Shown piece by piece: positions 1-9,000 of a DNA stretch of 27,203 bases. The stretch lies in the NCBI GenBank assembly GCA_035282865.1, contig DATEVB010000102.1, forward strand, positions 1 to 27,203, written 5' to 3'. Below the pieces are notes generated by a model. That model was not told where the DNA came from. It was given only the letters and a program-made list of their open reading frames with translations, and searched no databases. The stretch's first letter is position 1. Every line of letters starts with the position of its first letter. The position numbers and the translations under genes were made by a program. This DNA comes from UBA4744 sp035282865 (lineage in GTDB: Bacteria; Actinomycetota; Acidimicrobiia; Spongiisociales; UBA4744).

Positions 1-887
1 CGTCCGGGAGCGTGAATGATCTCGGTGCCTGCTCGCAACACCTCGGTGGTCGGGACGCGACCAACGTACAGCAGCCCGAAGCGCTCGATTCGGGCTCTTG
101 TTCTGAGAATCTCCCGGGCGTGGATGGTGGGCGTTTGCCGATCCTTCATACCCCGGCGGCCCTCTTCGATCATCACGGCTAGGCCGAGCCGGGCCACCGA
201 CCAGAAGACGATGCGGTGTGTCCCGACCACTATCGAGCCGGGCACGGTGGTCGCGACCTGCCAGGCATCTGTCAGTTGCCGATCGGAAAGGTCGGGTGTT
301 GCGGTTACGACTCTCGGTCCGAAGGTGATGGCGAGATCGGCGGAGATCCTGTCGGCCTCGATCGCCGTAGCGGCAACCACCACCAACGAACGATCCGCCC
401 CGACCACCGGGGCAGCCACACTGGTCAGATAACGGTTCCCATCGGTGGATGCCAGGAAGTAGGCAGCCCGGTTTCGGTGTCCGCCGGCCGCCGCGGTCGC
501 CAGCCCGGTGAGCGGGCCGGAACTAACGTCGGGAACCTCCGGCCGGGAGGGTGTCGTTGTGCGTCTCGGAAGATTGGGCGGAGCGGATTTGGCGAGGATT
601 CCGGCCATCGGCGCGACGTAATGATGGGCCGCCCATCGCAAGGTCTCTAGTAAGCGCTCGTCGAACACCGGCAGGTCACCCGACACCCCGCGCAGCTCTT
701 TGAGCCCCGAGTGCGACCCGGACCTGACCTCGGTTACAAAGCCGCGCAGTTTCCGACCGCCCAGAGGAACCCGCACGATCGAGCCGACAGACACGCTCTG
801 GCCTTCGCCGACCGCGTAGACGAATCCGTCATCGACCGCGAAGGTGGGAACGTCGGGAAGAACGCGGGCAACGAGCGGGCGGCTCAG
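1..887 (-). CDS. priA: PriA-like primosomal protein N', 5' part, cut by the window edge
   Basis: The frame is open from about 887 to the left edge, giving about 295 residues with the C-terminus missing. The N-terminus (LVARVLPDVP, then FVYAVGEGQSV and VRVPLGGRKLRGFV) matches the PriA 3'-DNA-binding domain. PriA normally restarts stalled replication forks as a helicase. Here the Walker A P-loop is absent where it should follow, and the DEEH box is replaced by MIEEGRRGMKD before the conserved HARE. That is the degenerate, probably helicase-inactive form known from actinobacteria. It follows metK directly. No ATG, GTG or TTG lies in frame near the expected start. A CTG at 887 would overlap the metK TGA as CTGA, with GGAAGG two bases upstream, so the start is tentative. 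Confidence 0.82.
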   Translation of the reverse strand, partial: MSRPLVARVLPDVPTFAVDDGFVYAVGEGQSVSVGSIVRVPLGGRKLRGFVTEVRSGSHSGLKELRGVSGDLPVFDERLLETLRWAAHHYVAPMAGILAKSAPPNLPRRTTTPSRPEVPDVSSGPLTGLATAAAGGHRNRAAYFLASTDGNRYLTSVAAPVVGADRSLVVVAATAIEADRISADLAITFGPRVVTATPDLSDRQLTDAWQVATTVPGSIVVGTHRIVFWSVARLGLAVMIEEGRRGMKDRQTPTIHAREILRTRARIERFGLLYVGRVPTTEVLRAGTEIIHAPG

Positions 888-2059
888 AGCCTTCCAGCGG
901 CGGCGGCGAGCGTCACCGCCACGTCCTCTGCCTCCCAGGAGAACTGCGGGCGACCGAAGTGACCGTAGGCGGAGGTTTCCCGGTAGATGGGCCTTTGCAG
1001 CCGGTAGCGATTGATGATGGCCAGGGGGCGAAAGTCGAAATGCTCGGCGATCAGCCCCTCGAGCCGGGCCACCGGCACGGTCTCGGTTCCGAAGGTCTCC
1101 AGATGGATCGAAAACGGTTCCGCCCGTCCGATTGCGTAGGACAGTTGCAGTTCGCACCGGGTGGCCAGTCCGGCCGCTACCAGGTTGCGGGCGGCATGAC
1201 GGGCACCATAGGCGGCCGAGCGATCGACCTTGGATGGGTCTTTGCCGGAAAAGCAACCACCTCCATGCCGGGCCGCGCCACCGTATGTGTCGACGATCAC
1301 CTTGCGTCCGGTCAATCCGGTATCACCGACGGGACCACCGACCACGAACCGTCCCGACGGGTTAACGATGAATTCGAAGTCGTCGTCGGGATCCATGAGA
1401 ACGGCCTCCAGGACGTGCTTGCGCAAGTCGTCAATCAGCGTGGCCGGGTCGGTATCCTCGGCGTGCTGGGTAGAGATGAGCACCCGATGCACGCCGACCG
1501 GCTTGCTGTCCTCGTACCGCACGGTCACCTGCGTCTTGCCGTCCGGACCGAGGTAGCCGAGCGTCCCATCCTTGCGCACAACGGCGAGCCGTTCGGCCAG
1601 GCGGTGCGCCAGTTGGATTGCCAACGGCATACGCTCCGGCGTCTCGTCGACGGCATACCCGAACATGATGCCCTGATCACCCGCCCCGAGGCTGTCGAGC
1701 GGATCGGTCGAACCGTTGCGCGCCTCGAGGGACTCGAACACACCTCCGGCAATGTCCGGGCTCTGACGTTTGACGATGACTTTCACGTCGCAGGTGTCGG
1801 CGGCGAATAGACCGCTCGAATCGGCGTAACCGATATCGCGGATGGCTTGGCGGACCGCCGACTCGATGTCCACCTTGGCGCTGGTCGTGATTTCGCCGGC
1901 AACGATGACGATGTTGTCGGTGACCAGCACCTCGCAGGCGACCCGACCGTGTGGGTCTTGCTCCAGCACCGCATCGAGCACAGCATCGGAGATGCGGTCG
2001 GCGACCTTGTCCGGATGTCCTTCAGTCACCGACTCCGAAGTGAAATACCAGTTGCGCAT
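884..2059 (-). CDS. metK: S-adenosylmethionine synthase
   Basis: MetK makes S-adenosylmethionine from methionine and ATP in the cytoplasm. The 391-residue protein has the usual family length. Visible signatures are GHPDK at residues 14-18 (catalytic His15), GAGDQGIMFGYA at 125-136, and the glycine-rich loop GGGCFSGKDPSKVDR at 266-280, where a Cys replaces the usual Ala. The ATG at 2059 has no SD upstream. Instead a TATACT box ends seven bases before it, so a leaderless transcript is likely. It lies 39 bases after coaBC and directly precedes priA, the common actinobacterial order. Confidence 0.97.
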   Translation of the reverse strand: MRNWYFTSESVTEGHPDKVADRISDAVLDAVLEQDPHGRVACEVLVTDNIVIVAGEITTSAKVDIESAVRQAIRDIGYADSSGLFAADTCDVKVIVKRQSPDIAGGVFESLEARNGSTDPLDSLGAGDQGIMFGYAVDETPERMPLAIQLAHRLAERLAVVRKDGTLGYLGPDGKTQVTVRYEDSKPVGVHRVLISTQHAEDTDPATLIDDLRKHVLEAVLMDPDDDFEFIVNPSGRFVVGGPVGDTGLTGRKVIVDTYGGAARHGGGCFSGKDPSKVDRSAAYGARHAARNLVAAGLATRCELQLSYAIGRAEPFSIHLETFGTETVPVARLEGLIAEHFDFRPLAIINRYRLQRPIYRETSAYGHFGRPQFSWEAEDVAVTLAAAAGRL

Positions 2060-2066
2060 GCGGGCG

Positions 2067-2072
2067 AGTATA
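2067..2072 (-). promoter_or_regulatory. -10-like box placing metK transcription start at its ATG
   Basis: TATACT (minus strand) in the coaBC-metK gap ends seven bases before the metK ATG, so transcription would begin at or next to the start codon. Leaderless mRNAs with this geometry are common in actinobacteria. No -35 hexamer is visible, and no SD lies upstream of metK, which fits leaderless initiation. Confidence 0.5.
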
Positions 2073-2098
2073 CGGGGACGTCGAGGGTTGACGGCCGG

Positions 2099-3274
2099 TT
2101 ATGTGAGTTGCCCGGCCAGGTAGTCACAAAGGCGCCGGGCTACCTCACGTTTGGTGAGCAGCGGCCACGGGTCGACGGCCCCGTGGCAGTCGATCAACGC
2201 CACCTGGTTGGTGTCGGATCCGAACCCAGATCCATCCGCCGCCACGTCGTTGGCGACGATGACATCGACCCCTTTTGATATCGCCTTGGCGATCGCCCCG
2301 TCGATCGACCCGGTCTCGGCTGCGAACCCGACCAGATAAGGGCGTTGCTCCATGGCTGCCAGACTCGCCAGGATGTCAGGGGTTGGCTCCAGGTGAAGGT
2401 CGGGGATGCCGTCGGTCCTACGCAGTTTCGTCCCGGTGACATCGGCGGGACGAAAATCGGCCACCGCGGCCGCCATCACGACCACATCCACCGCTGCGGC
2501 GATCTCAGCGACGGAGTCGGCCATCTCCTCGGCAGTCTCAACCTCGATCAGCCGGACGCCGGGTGGTGCGGGACGTCCGGCGCTCGATACCAGGGTCACC
2601 TCGGCTCCGGACGCAGCGGCTTCGGAGGCGATCGCAAATCCCATCTTCCCGGAAGACCGGTTGCCGATGAACCGCACGGGATCGATCGGTTCGCGGGTAC
2701 CGCCGGCGGTCACCAGCATGCGCACACCGCTGAGCCGTCCGGTCAGGACACGTTCGAGCGCTTCCAGGATCTGTTCCGGTTCAGCCATGCGGCCCGGCCC
2801 GACGTCTCCTCCGGCCAGGGCACCGCTGACCGGGCCGACCATGGTATGACCGTCTCCCTCCAGAGCGGCGACGTTACGCCGGGTAGCGGCGTTCTCCCAC
2901 ATCTCCGTATGCATCGCCGGGGCAAACACCACCGGCGCGGTCGTGGCCAGCAGCGTGGCCGAAACCAGCTCATCGGCCAATCCGTGCGCGGCCTTGGCGA
3001 GCGTATTGGCGGTGGCCGGTGCGATGACAACCAGTTCTGCCCAACGGGCCAGTTCGGTGTGAGGGCTGACGGAAGCCGCTCCGAATAACTTGGATGCAAC
3101 AGGTTGCCCGGTGATCGCCGCCAAGCTCTGAGCTCCGACGAACTGCTGGGCGGATCTGGTCATCATGACCCGAACATCGGCACCCCGTTCGATCAGCCTT
3201 CGAACGAGATAAACGGCCTTGTAGGCTGCAACGCCCCCCGACACCCCTACCAGGATGCGGCGCCCGTTGAGCAT
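2099..3274 (-). CDS. coaBC: Bifunctional phosphopantothenoylcysteine decarboxylase / phosphopantothenate-cysteine ligase
   Basis: CoaBC carries out two steps of coenzyme A synthesis: joining cysteine to 4'-phosphopantothenate (CoaB) and FMN-dependent decarboxylation (CoaC). The N-terminal CoaC half shows GVSGGVAAYKA, His72 in SPHTELARWAE (active-site base) and PAMHTEMW at 119-126, a variant also seen in mycobacteria. The CoaB half shows NRSSGKMGFAIA, AAAVADFRP, the lysine of GTKLRR and GFAAET. The length of 391 residues is normal. The ATG follows the rpoZ stop by four bases, so the two are probably co-transcribed. Confidence 0.97.
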   Translation of the reverse strand: MLNGRRILVGVSGGVAAYKAVYLVRRLIERGADVRVMMTRSAQQFVGAQSLAAITGQPVASKLFGAASVSPHTELARWAELVVIAPATANTLAKAAHGLADELVSATLLATTAPVVFAPAMHTEMWENAATRRNVAALEGDGHTMVGPVSGALAGGDVGPGRMAEPEQILEALERVLTGRLSGVRMLVTAGGTREPIDPVRFIGNRSSGKMGFAIASEAAASGAEVTLVSSAGRPAPPGVRLIEVETAEEMADSVAEIAAAVDVVVMAAAVADFRPADVTGTKLRRTDGIPDLHLEPTPDILASLAAMEQRPYLVGFAAETGSIDGAIAKAISKGVDVIVANDVAADGSGFGSDTNQVALIDCHGAVDPWPLLTKREVARRLCDYLAGQLT

Positions 3275-3278
3275 TCCG

Positions 3279-3509
3279 TCACTCTTCGACGCGTTCGACC
3301 GCCACTTTTCCCTGCGCGATTTCCTCCAGGGCGATGGTGAGCGGCTTGTGACTCAGCGAATGGACTTGGGGCGGCACGAAGTGGCCGAGGCCTTCCCCCA
3401 GCTGGTTGAAATAGGCGTTGATCTGCCGCGCTCTACGAGCCGCAACGACCACGAGGTCAAAACGGCCGCCGGTCTGCTCCAGGACGTCCTCGATAGGTGG
3501 GCGAATCAT
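3279..3509 (-). CDS. rpoZ: RNA polymerase omega subunit
   Basis: Omega helps assemble and stabilise RNA polymerase through the beta' subunit. The 76-residue protein shows the family pattern: a helix with ARRARQINAYFNQ and then KPLTIALEEIAQGKV near the C-terminus. Its ATG overlaps the gmk TGA as ATGA, which indicates translational coupling. The gmk-rpoZ-coaBC order is standard in actinobacteria and many other bacteria. Confidence 0.95.
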   Translation of the reverse strand: MIRPPIEDVLEQTGGRFDLVVVAARRARQINAYFNQLGEGLGHFVPPQVHSLSHKPLTIALEEIAQGKVAVERVEE

Positions 3510-4132
3510 CTGTCTACTTTCGTGGGAGGGACCCTCAGTATACGCAGGATGCGTTCCACCGCAGCCTCAACCGAATCGTTGACAACGATGTGGTCAAAGC
3601 GTTCTTCGGCTACTTCGATCTGCCATCGGGCTATGGCGAGCCGGCGTTCGATGTCTTCGGGAGAGGTGTCGCCCCGACTCCGTAATCTCCGCTCGAGTTC
3701 CTCGAGCGTCGGCGGCGTCAAGAATACGGTGAGCGCCTCGGGAAAGGAGGCCTTGACCTGCACCGCCCCCATCACTTCGATGTCGAGCAGGACATCATCG
3801 CCGGCTGCGATCCGTTCCAGGACGGGAGCACGTGGTGTTCCGTAGAGGTTGCCACTGTATTCCGCCCACTCCAGGAGCCGGCCCGTGTCGCGCATGCGAA
3901 CGAACTCGTCCCGATCCACGAAGTGATACTCGACACCATCGGTCTCACCCGGTCGGGCAGTGCGGGTCGTCGCCGAGATCGAAAAGAAGAAGGGGTGGCG
4001 GTCAGCCAGAGCATTGACGATAGTCGATTTGCCTGCTCCGGAAGGCCCGGAAACAACGATCAGCCGCCCGAAGGCGGCTCGATCAGGAGAACTCTTCGAG
4101 AAGGGCAGAGCGTTGACGCTGTCCAAGGCCAC
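3506..4132 (-). CDS. gmk: Guanylate kinase
   Basis: Gmk phosphorylates GMP to GDP with ATP. Seen are the P-loop GPSGAGKST after LIVV, the GMP-binding SATTRTARPGETDGVEYHFV, LLEWAEYSGNLYGTP, and LLDIEVMGAVQVK followed by the lid with RLRSRGD. The start is unresolved. The only ATG (4159) and the GTG used here (4132) both lie inside the conserved 3' end of mihF, overlapping it by 77 and 50 bases. By comparison with short Gmk proteins the protein should begin just before LIVVSGPSG, where the only near-cognate codon is CTG at 4063. Some actinobacterial Gmk proteins do carry an N-terminal extension, so the longer form is not excluded. Confidence 0.93.
   Translation of the reverse strand: MALDSVNALPFSKSSPDRAAFGRLIVVSGPSGAGKSTIVNALADRHPFFFSISATTRTARPGETDGVEYHFVDRDEFVRMRDTGRLLEWAEYSGNLYGTPRAPVLERIAAGDDVLLDIEVMGAVQVKASFPEALTVFLTPPTLEELERRLRSRGDTSPEDIERRLAIARWQIEVAEERFDHIVVNDSVEAAVERILRILRVPPTKVDR
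4062..4079 (-). other. Perfect hairpin at the mihF/gmk junction
   Basis: AGCCGCC-TTCG-GGCGGCT on the minus strand forms a seven-base-pair GC-rich stem closed by a UUCG-type tetraloop, a few bases after the mihF stop and within the first gmk codons. There is no U-run, so it is not a normal intrinsic terminator. It could shield the mihF mRNA end or limit ribosome access to gmk; either role is inference. Confidence 0.55.
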
Positions 4133-4394
4133 GAATTCGTCTGCTGTCGGCGATGCCATGGCCCTCCATCAGCCTCTTGGCCTTCACTTTGCCGGTTCCG
4201 GGCAGCGAAGACAGCACGGCGTATACCTTCATCCCGGCCACGATGGGATCTCCACCGGCCCGTTCTAGCAGTTCCGGAAAGGTGATCGATCCGGACTTCA
4301 ACAGATGCTTGATCTCGGCTCGAACTCTCCTGGCTTCGGCCGCCTTGGCGAGTGCTTCGACGCGTTGCTCTTTGGACAATTGTGGCGGTGCCAT
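4083..4394 (-). CDS. mihF: Integration host factor, actinobacterial type (mIHF)
   Basis: This small basic DNA-binding protein shapes the nucleoid and is specific to actinobacteria. The 103-residue sequence matches mycobacterial mIHF along its length: APPQLSKEQR at the start, an Arg/Lys-rich helix (AAEARRVRAEIKHLLKSG), GMKVYAVLSSLPGTGKVKA and the helix-hairpin-helix end RRIRGLGQRQRSALLEEF. The ATG is preceded by AGGAGG with short spacing. It lies between pyrF and gmk as in Mycobacterium. It has its own 47-base upstream gap, in which a weak -10-like TAGAGT is visible. Confidence 0.96.
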   Translation of the reverse strand: MAPPQLSKEQRVEALAKAAEARRVRAEIKHLLKSGSITFPELLERAGGDPIVAGMKVYAVLSSLPGTGKVKAKRLMEGHGIADSRRIRGLGQRQRSALLEEFS

Positions 4395-4441
4395 ACACCT
4401 CCTGTATCAGGTGGTGCGCACTCTACCAACCCGGACGCCCC

Positions 4442-5155
4442 CTAGGCCGTCTGCTCGAAAATAGCCCGGGCTGCCGCGCCGGGGTCGAGAGCACGCAGTA
4501 TGGGCCGACCGATAACCAGATAGTCGGCGCCGCGCCTCACCGCCTCGGCCGGGGTCGCCGTGCGGCGCTGATCGTCGATTTTGGCGCCCGCCGGCCTGAC
4601 CCCCGGCGTTACTTTGAGCAGCTCGGGGGCAACCTGAGCGATCACGCCGAGTTCCTCCGGTGAACACACCACCCCCTCACAACCGGTGGAGGCTGCCAGC
4701 CTCGCCAGCCGGGCCGTCTGCCGCCCCGGAGAACCCGCCACGCCCACCTCAGCCAGATCATGGGCGGTCATGCTGGTCAGTACTGTCACTGCCAGGATAC
4801 CGGCCGGTCGGCCTCCGGAACCTTCCTCCAGGCCCTCGACCGCCGATGACAATATGCGGGTGCCACCGGCGGCGTGTACGGTCACCCATCGTGCACCCAG
4901 CCGCCCCAGCTGGCGGGCTGCCCGCCCGACCGTTGTTGGTATGTCGTGCAATTTGGCGTCGGCCAACACCGGTTTGCCCAAGGCGGCCAGGCCGGCGATG
5001 AGGGCGGGGCCGGGCCCCATCAGCAACTCGAGCCCCACCTTGAACCCTCCAACATGCGGGCCCAGCACCTTCGCCAACCGCACCGCCTCCTCGGCGGTGC
5101 TCACATCGAGCGCAACCAGAATGCGATTGGTGGGAGTAGCCGGTTGGGTGATCAG
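4442..5155 (-). CDS. pyrF: Orotidine 5'-phosphate decarboxylase
   Basis: PyrF converts OMP to UMP, the last step of the pathway encoded by this operon. The catalytic tetrad motif DAKLHD is at residues 66-71 (Asp66, Lys68, Asp71), followed by VTVLTSMTAHDL, KVTPGVRP and YLVIGRPIL. This is the short type I enzyme, unlike the longer form of mycobacteria. The first strand RILVALD, whose Asp contacts the substrate, has no ATG, GTG or TTG before it after an in-frame stop. A CTG at 5155 has AGGAGG five bases upstream and gives 237 residues, so I place the start there. The first canonical codon, GTG at 5104, would remove this strand. Confidence 0.93.
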   Translation of the reverse strand: MITQPATPTNRILVALDVSTAEEAVRLAKVLGPHVGGFKVGLELLMGPGPALIAGLAALGKPVLADAKLHDIPTTVGRAARQLGRLGARWVTVHAAGGTRILSSAVEGLEEGSGGRPAGILAVTVLTSMTAHDLAEVGVAGSPGRQTARLARLAASTGCEGVVCSPEELGVIAQVAPELLKVTPGVRPAGAKIDDQRRTATPAEAVRRGADYLVIGRPILRALDPGAAARAIFEQTA

Positions 5156-5171
5156 GGGACCCTCCTCTCGT

Positions 5172-6083
5172 TTACCATGATTTCACCGCTCCAATCAGAT
5201 CCGCAACACTCACCACGCCCTTGCTCCGGCAATAGGCCCGCAACTGGCGCAGGACGAGTCGCCCGATACGCGGACGCTCGAAGTGGGCGGTGCCGATCGC
5301 CACCGCCGTGGCTCCCGCCAGCAGGTACTCGACGACATCGGCTCCGCTCCGCACTCCCCCGCATCCGACGATCTGCGCGTCGGGAAAGGCCGCCCGCACC
5401 TCCAACACGCAACGGAGGGCGATCGGCTTGAGCGGAGGGCCCGAGTACCCGCCCGTTGTCCGGCTGAGCAGCGGCCGTCTGGTTTCGATATCGATCGCTG
5501 CGCCGGCGATGGTGTTGGTCAGGACCAGCCAATCGGCTCCGCCCTCCAATGCGGCGCGGGCGATAGCGACGATATCTCGGGCGTTGGGAGACAACTTTGC
5601 ACCGATCGGTTTGCCGACCGCGGCCCGCACTGCCCGCACGACGGTACCGGTCGCTTCGGCGTCGAGTGCCCAGATCGTCTCCCCGGCCAGATTGGGACAC
5701 GACAGATTGATCTCGATTGCTTCGACGGGAGCCTTCGCCAGCTGCTTGGAGACTTCGACAAACTCCTCCACCGTCGTCCCAACTGCCGAACCCCACACCG
5801 GTACCGGAACGTCCGGGAGACGGGGACCGATCTCGTCCACCCATGCCGCCACTCCGGGGTTCTGGATACCGATCGCATTCAGCATTCCCGCACCGACGTT
5901 CGCCAGTCGCGGGGCGGAGTTGCCCGGCCACGGTGTACCGCTCACCGACTTGGCCACCGCTGCTCCGTAGGCTTCCAGAGCGCCCACCCCGGCGAAATCG
6001 ACCACCGAACCGACGGTTCCGGACGCGGCAATCAACGGCGATCGGAGTGGCACCGGACCCAGTTTTACGGACATGTCGATCAT
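5172..6083 (-). CDS. pyrD: Dihydroorotate dehydrogenase, class 1 (1B-like catalytic subunit)
   Basis: PyrD oxidises dihydroorotate to orotate using FMN. Class 1 is shown by Cys as catalytic base in EINLSCPN, together with AASGTVGS, NAIGIQNPGV, GAKLSPN, VLTNTIAG and the phosphate-binding GCGGVRSG...AVAIGT end. The start at 6083 overlaps the carB TGA as ATGA; a GTG nine bases upstream is also in frame but less likely. Class 1B enzymes normally work with PyrK, an iron-sulfur/FAD subunit that passes electrons to NAD. No pyrK is in this operon, so the electron acceptor cannot be read from the window. Confidence 0.95.
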   Translation of the reverse strand: MIDMSVKLGPVPLRSPLIAASGTVGSVVDFAGVGALEAYGAAVAKSVSGTPWPGNSAPRLANVGAGMLNAIGIQNPGVAAWVDEIGPRLPDVPVPVWGSAVGTTVEEFVEVSKQLAKAPVEAIEINLSCPNLAGETIWALDAEATGTVVRAVRAAVGKPIGAKLSPNARDIVAIARAALEGGADWLVLTNTIAGAAIDIETRRPLLSRTTGGYSGPPLKPIALRCVLEVRAAFPDAQIVGCGGVRSGADVVEYLLAGATAVAIGTAHFERPRIGRLVLRQLRAYCRSKGVVSVADLIGAVKSW

Positions 6084-9000
6084 CGATGCCACTCTTGCAG
6101 GCTGCGGACCCGGTGCACGGCCCCGTCGTCGGCCTGAAGGCTTCTGGCCACCGCCAGCGCTCCCGGTACGGTGGTGATGCAGGGTATACCGCGCCGCCGG
6201 GAGGCGGCTCTGATCAGACTGCCATCGCTACGTGCCCGGCGACCCCGCGGCGTATTGACCACCAGGGCAATCTGTCCCGACTCGATCCGGCTGACGCTGT
6301 CGCCGGGTCCTTCCCCGACCTTGGCAACGATGTCGGAAGCTACTCCGTGGTGGGCCAGGTATCTGGCTGTGCCCGCTGTGGCCGCCAGCCGGAACCCGAG
6401 CATGGAGAACGCCTGGGCGGCGGCCAGCCCGACCGGTTTGTCACGATCGGCCAGGGAGAAGAACACCACGCCGCCGTCCGGGACCCGGCAGCCGGACCCC
6501 AGCAACGCCTTGCCGTAGGCAGATCCGAAATCCGACCCGATGCCCATCACCTCTCCGGTCGCCTTCATTTCCGGTCCAAGCACCGTGTCCTCCTCTGGGA
6601 ACCGCTCCCAGGGCAGGACCGCCTCTTTCACCGCTACGAAGTGGCCGGTGAGGTTCTCCCCGGGCGGGTCGGCCAGCATGCCTTCGTGCCGCAGGTCTTC
6701 GAGGGTCGCCCCCATCATCACCCGGGCCGCCACCTTGGCGATCGGCACGCCGGCCGCTTTCGAAATGAACGGAACCGTGCGGGAGGCCCGTGGATTTGCC
6801 TCGAGGATGAGGACCTCTTCTCCCTTCACGGCAAACTGAATGTTGATGAGGCCTCTCACCTCCAGAGCCTGAGCCAGCCTCTCGGTGGCTGCCAGGATCT
6901 CTTGGTGGGCATTGGGAGGGAGCGTGGGTGGCGGCACGACGCAGGCCGAATCGCCGGAGTGTACGCCGGCTTCTTCAACATGCTCCATGACCCCGCCTAC
7001 CAGGAGTTCGACTCCGTCGTAGACGGCATCCACATCTACTTCGGTGGCCGATTCCAGGAACCGATCTATCAACAGGGGAGCCTGCGTGAGGTCGCAGCCG
7101 AGCAGCCCGGCCGGGCCGTAGGTACTGTGCAGATAATCGCCCAGTTCCTCCCGGCTGTAGACAACCCGCATCGCCCGGCCTCCCAGCACGTACGACGGCC
7201 GGACCAGGGCCGGCAAGCCGATGACTTCGAGGATACGCATTGCGTCTTCAACACTGGTGGCTACCCCATGGGGAGGCTGGCGCAGTTCGAGGCGCCGGCA
7301 TAGCTCGCTGAAACGTTCTCGATCTTCCGCCGTGTCGATCGAAGTGGGCGAGGTCCCGGCAATCGGCACTCCCGCATCCTCGAGGGCCCGGGCCAGGTTG
7401 AGCGGTGTCTGGCCTCCCAGTTGCACAATCACCGCCTCCGGTCGCTCTCTTTCGACGATGGCCAGGACGTCTTCGACCGTCAACGGCTCGAAGTACAAGC
7501 GGTCCGCGGTGTCGTAGTCGGTCGAGACGGTTTCGGGATTGCAGTTCACCATGATCGTCTCATACCCCGCCTCGCGCAGTGCGTAAGCGGCATGCACGCA
7601 GCAGAAATCGAATTCGATGCCCTGACCGATGCGATTGGGTCCGGAGCCGAGGATCATCACGCTGGGCCGTTGAGAAGCGGGAACCTCATCTTCGTCTTCA
7701 TAGGCGCTATAGAGATACGGGGTCCCGGCCTCGAACTCGGCGGCACAGGTATCGACCGTCTTGAAGGTCACATCGATGTGCCAACGCCGCCGATAGTCGC
7801 GTACCTTCGCCTCGGTCAGACCCCACAAGTAGGCCAATTGAGCATCGGAGAAACCGTGGCGCTTGCCGTGGCGCAGCAGCTCGGTCGAGGGTGGAGCCGC
7901 CTCCAGCTCGGCACGCACGTCGATGATCTGAGCGATTTGATCGATGAACCAGAGATCCAGCCTCGTTGCGGCCGCCAGGCTGGGCGGGTCCTCACCCCGC
8001 CGCAGCAACTCGGCCACGACGAACAGCCGGTCGGGGGTGGGCACAACACAACGGGCGAGGAGCTCCGTCCGATCGAGCGCCCGTAAGCCGGCTTCCTGAG
8101 GGTCTGCGTTGAGACCGGCCCGTCCCACTTCCAGTGAGCGGATGCCCTTTTGGAGCGCCTCTGGGAACGTGCGGCCGATCGCCATGACCTCCCCGACGCT
8201 CCGCATCGATGTGCCCAACGTCGGTGAAGCGGTCGGGAACTTGGCGAAATCAAAGCGTGGCACCTTGACGGCGACATAATCGAGCGCCGGTTCGAACGAA
8301 GCGGGGGTCGAGCCGGTCACGTCGTTCGTGATCTCGTCGAGAGAGTAACCGACGGCCAACAGGGCGGCGATCTTGGCGATCGGGAAACCGGTCGCCTTTG
8401 AGGCCAGCGCCGACGACCGGGAAACGCGGGGGTTCATCTCGATGAGGAGGCGGCGGCCCGTTGATGGATCGACCGCAAACTGAACGTTGGCACCACCCGT
8501 TTCGACGCCGACTGCCCTCAGGCAAGCTATCGCCTCGTCCCTCATCTCCTGATACTCCGGGTCCGAGAGGGTCTGGATGGGCGCCACGGTGATCGAATCG
8601 CCGGTGTGGACCCCCATGGGATCGAGGTTCTCGATCGAGCACACGATGACGGCATTGTCGGACCGGTCGCGCATCACCTCCAGCTCGTACTCCTTCCATC
8701 CCTCGATGGATTCTTCGACCAGGATCTCGCCAGCTGGAGAAGCAACCAGCCCTGCTCGGGCTTTGATGGCGAACTCTTCGTCGTTGAAGGCGATTCCGGT
8801 ACCGCCACCACCCAGTATGTAGGACGGCCGGATCATGACGGGAAAGCCGATGCGGCGGGCTGCCACGACCGCTTCTTCGAGCGAATGCGCATATATACCT
8901 TCGGGCACGGCCAGCCCCGATGCTTCCATCAGCTTCTTGAACCGTCCCCGGTCCTCGGCCGCTTCGATGGCCTCGAGCCCTGCACCGATCAGTTCGACGT

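Noticed and set aside
4395..4441. Separate mihF promoter with TAGAGT as -10
   Set aside because: Only a weak -10 match without a -35; mentioned under mihF but not listed as a feature.
5717..7303. Plus-strand open frame of 528 codons opposite carB and pyrD
   Set aside because: Antisense to conserved genes; sequence is Arg/Pro-rich without family similarity.
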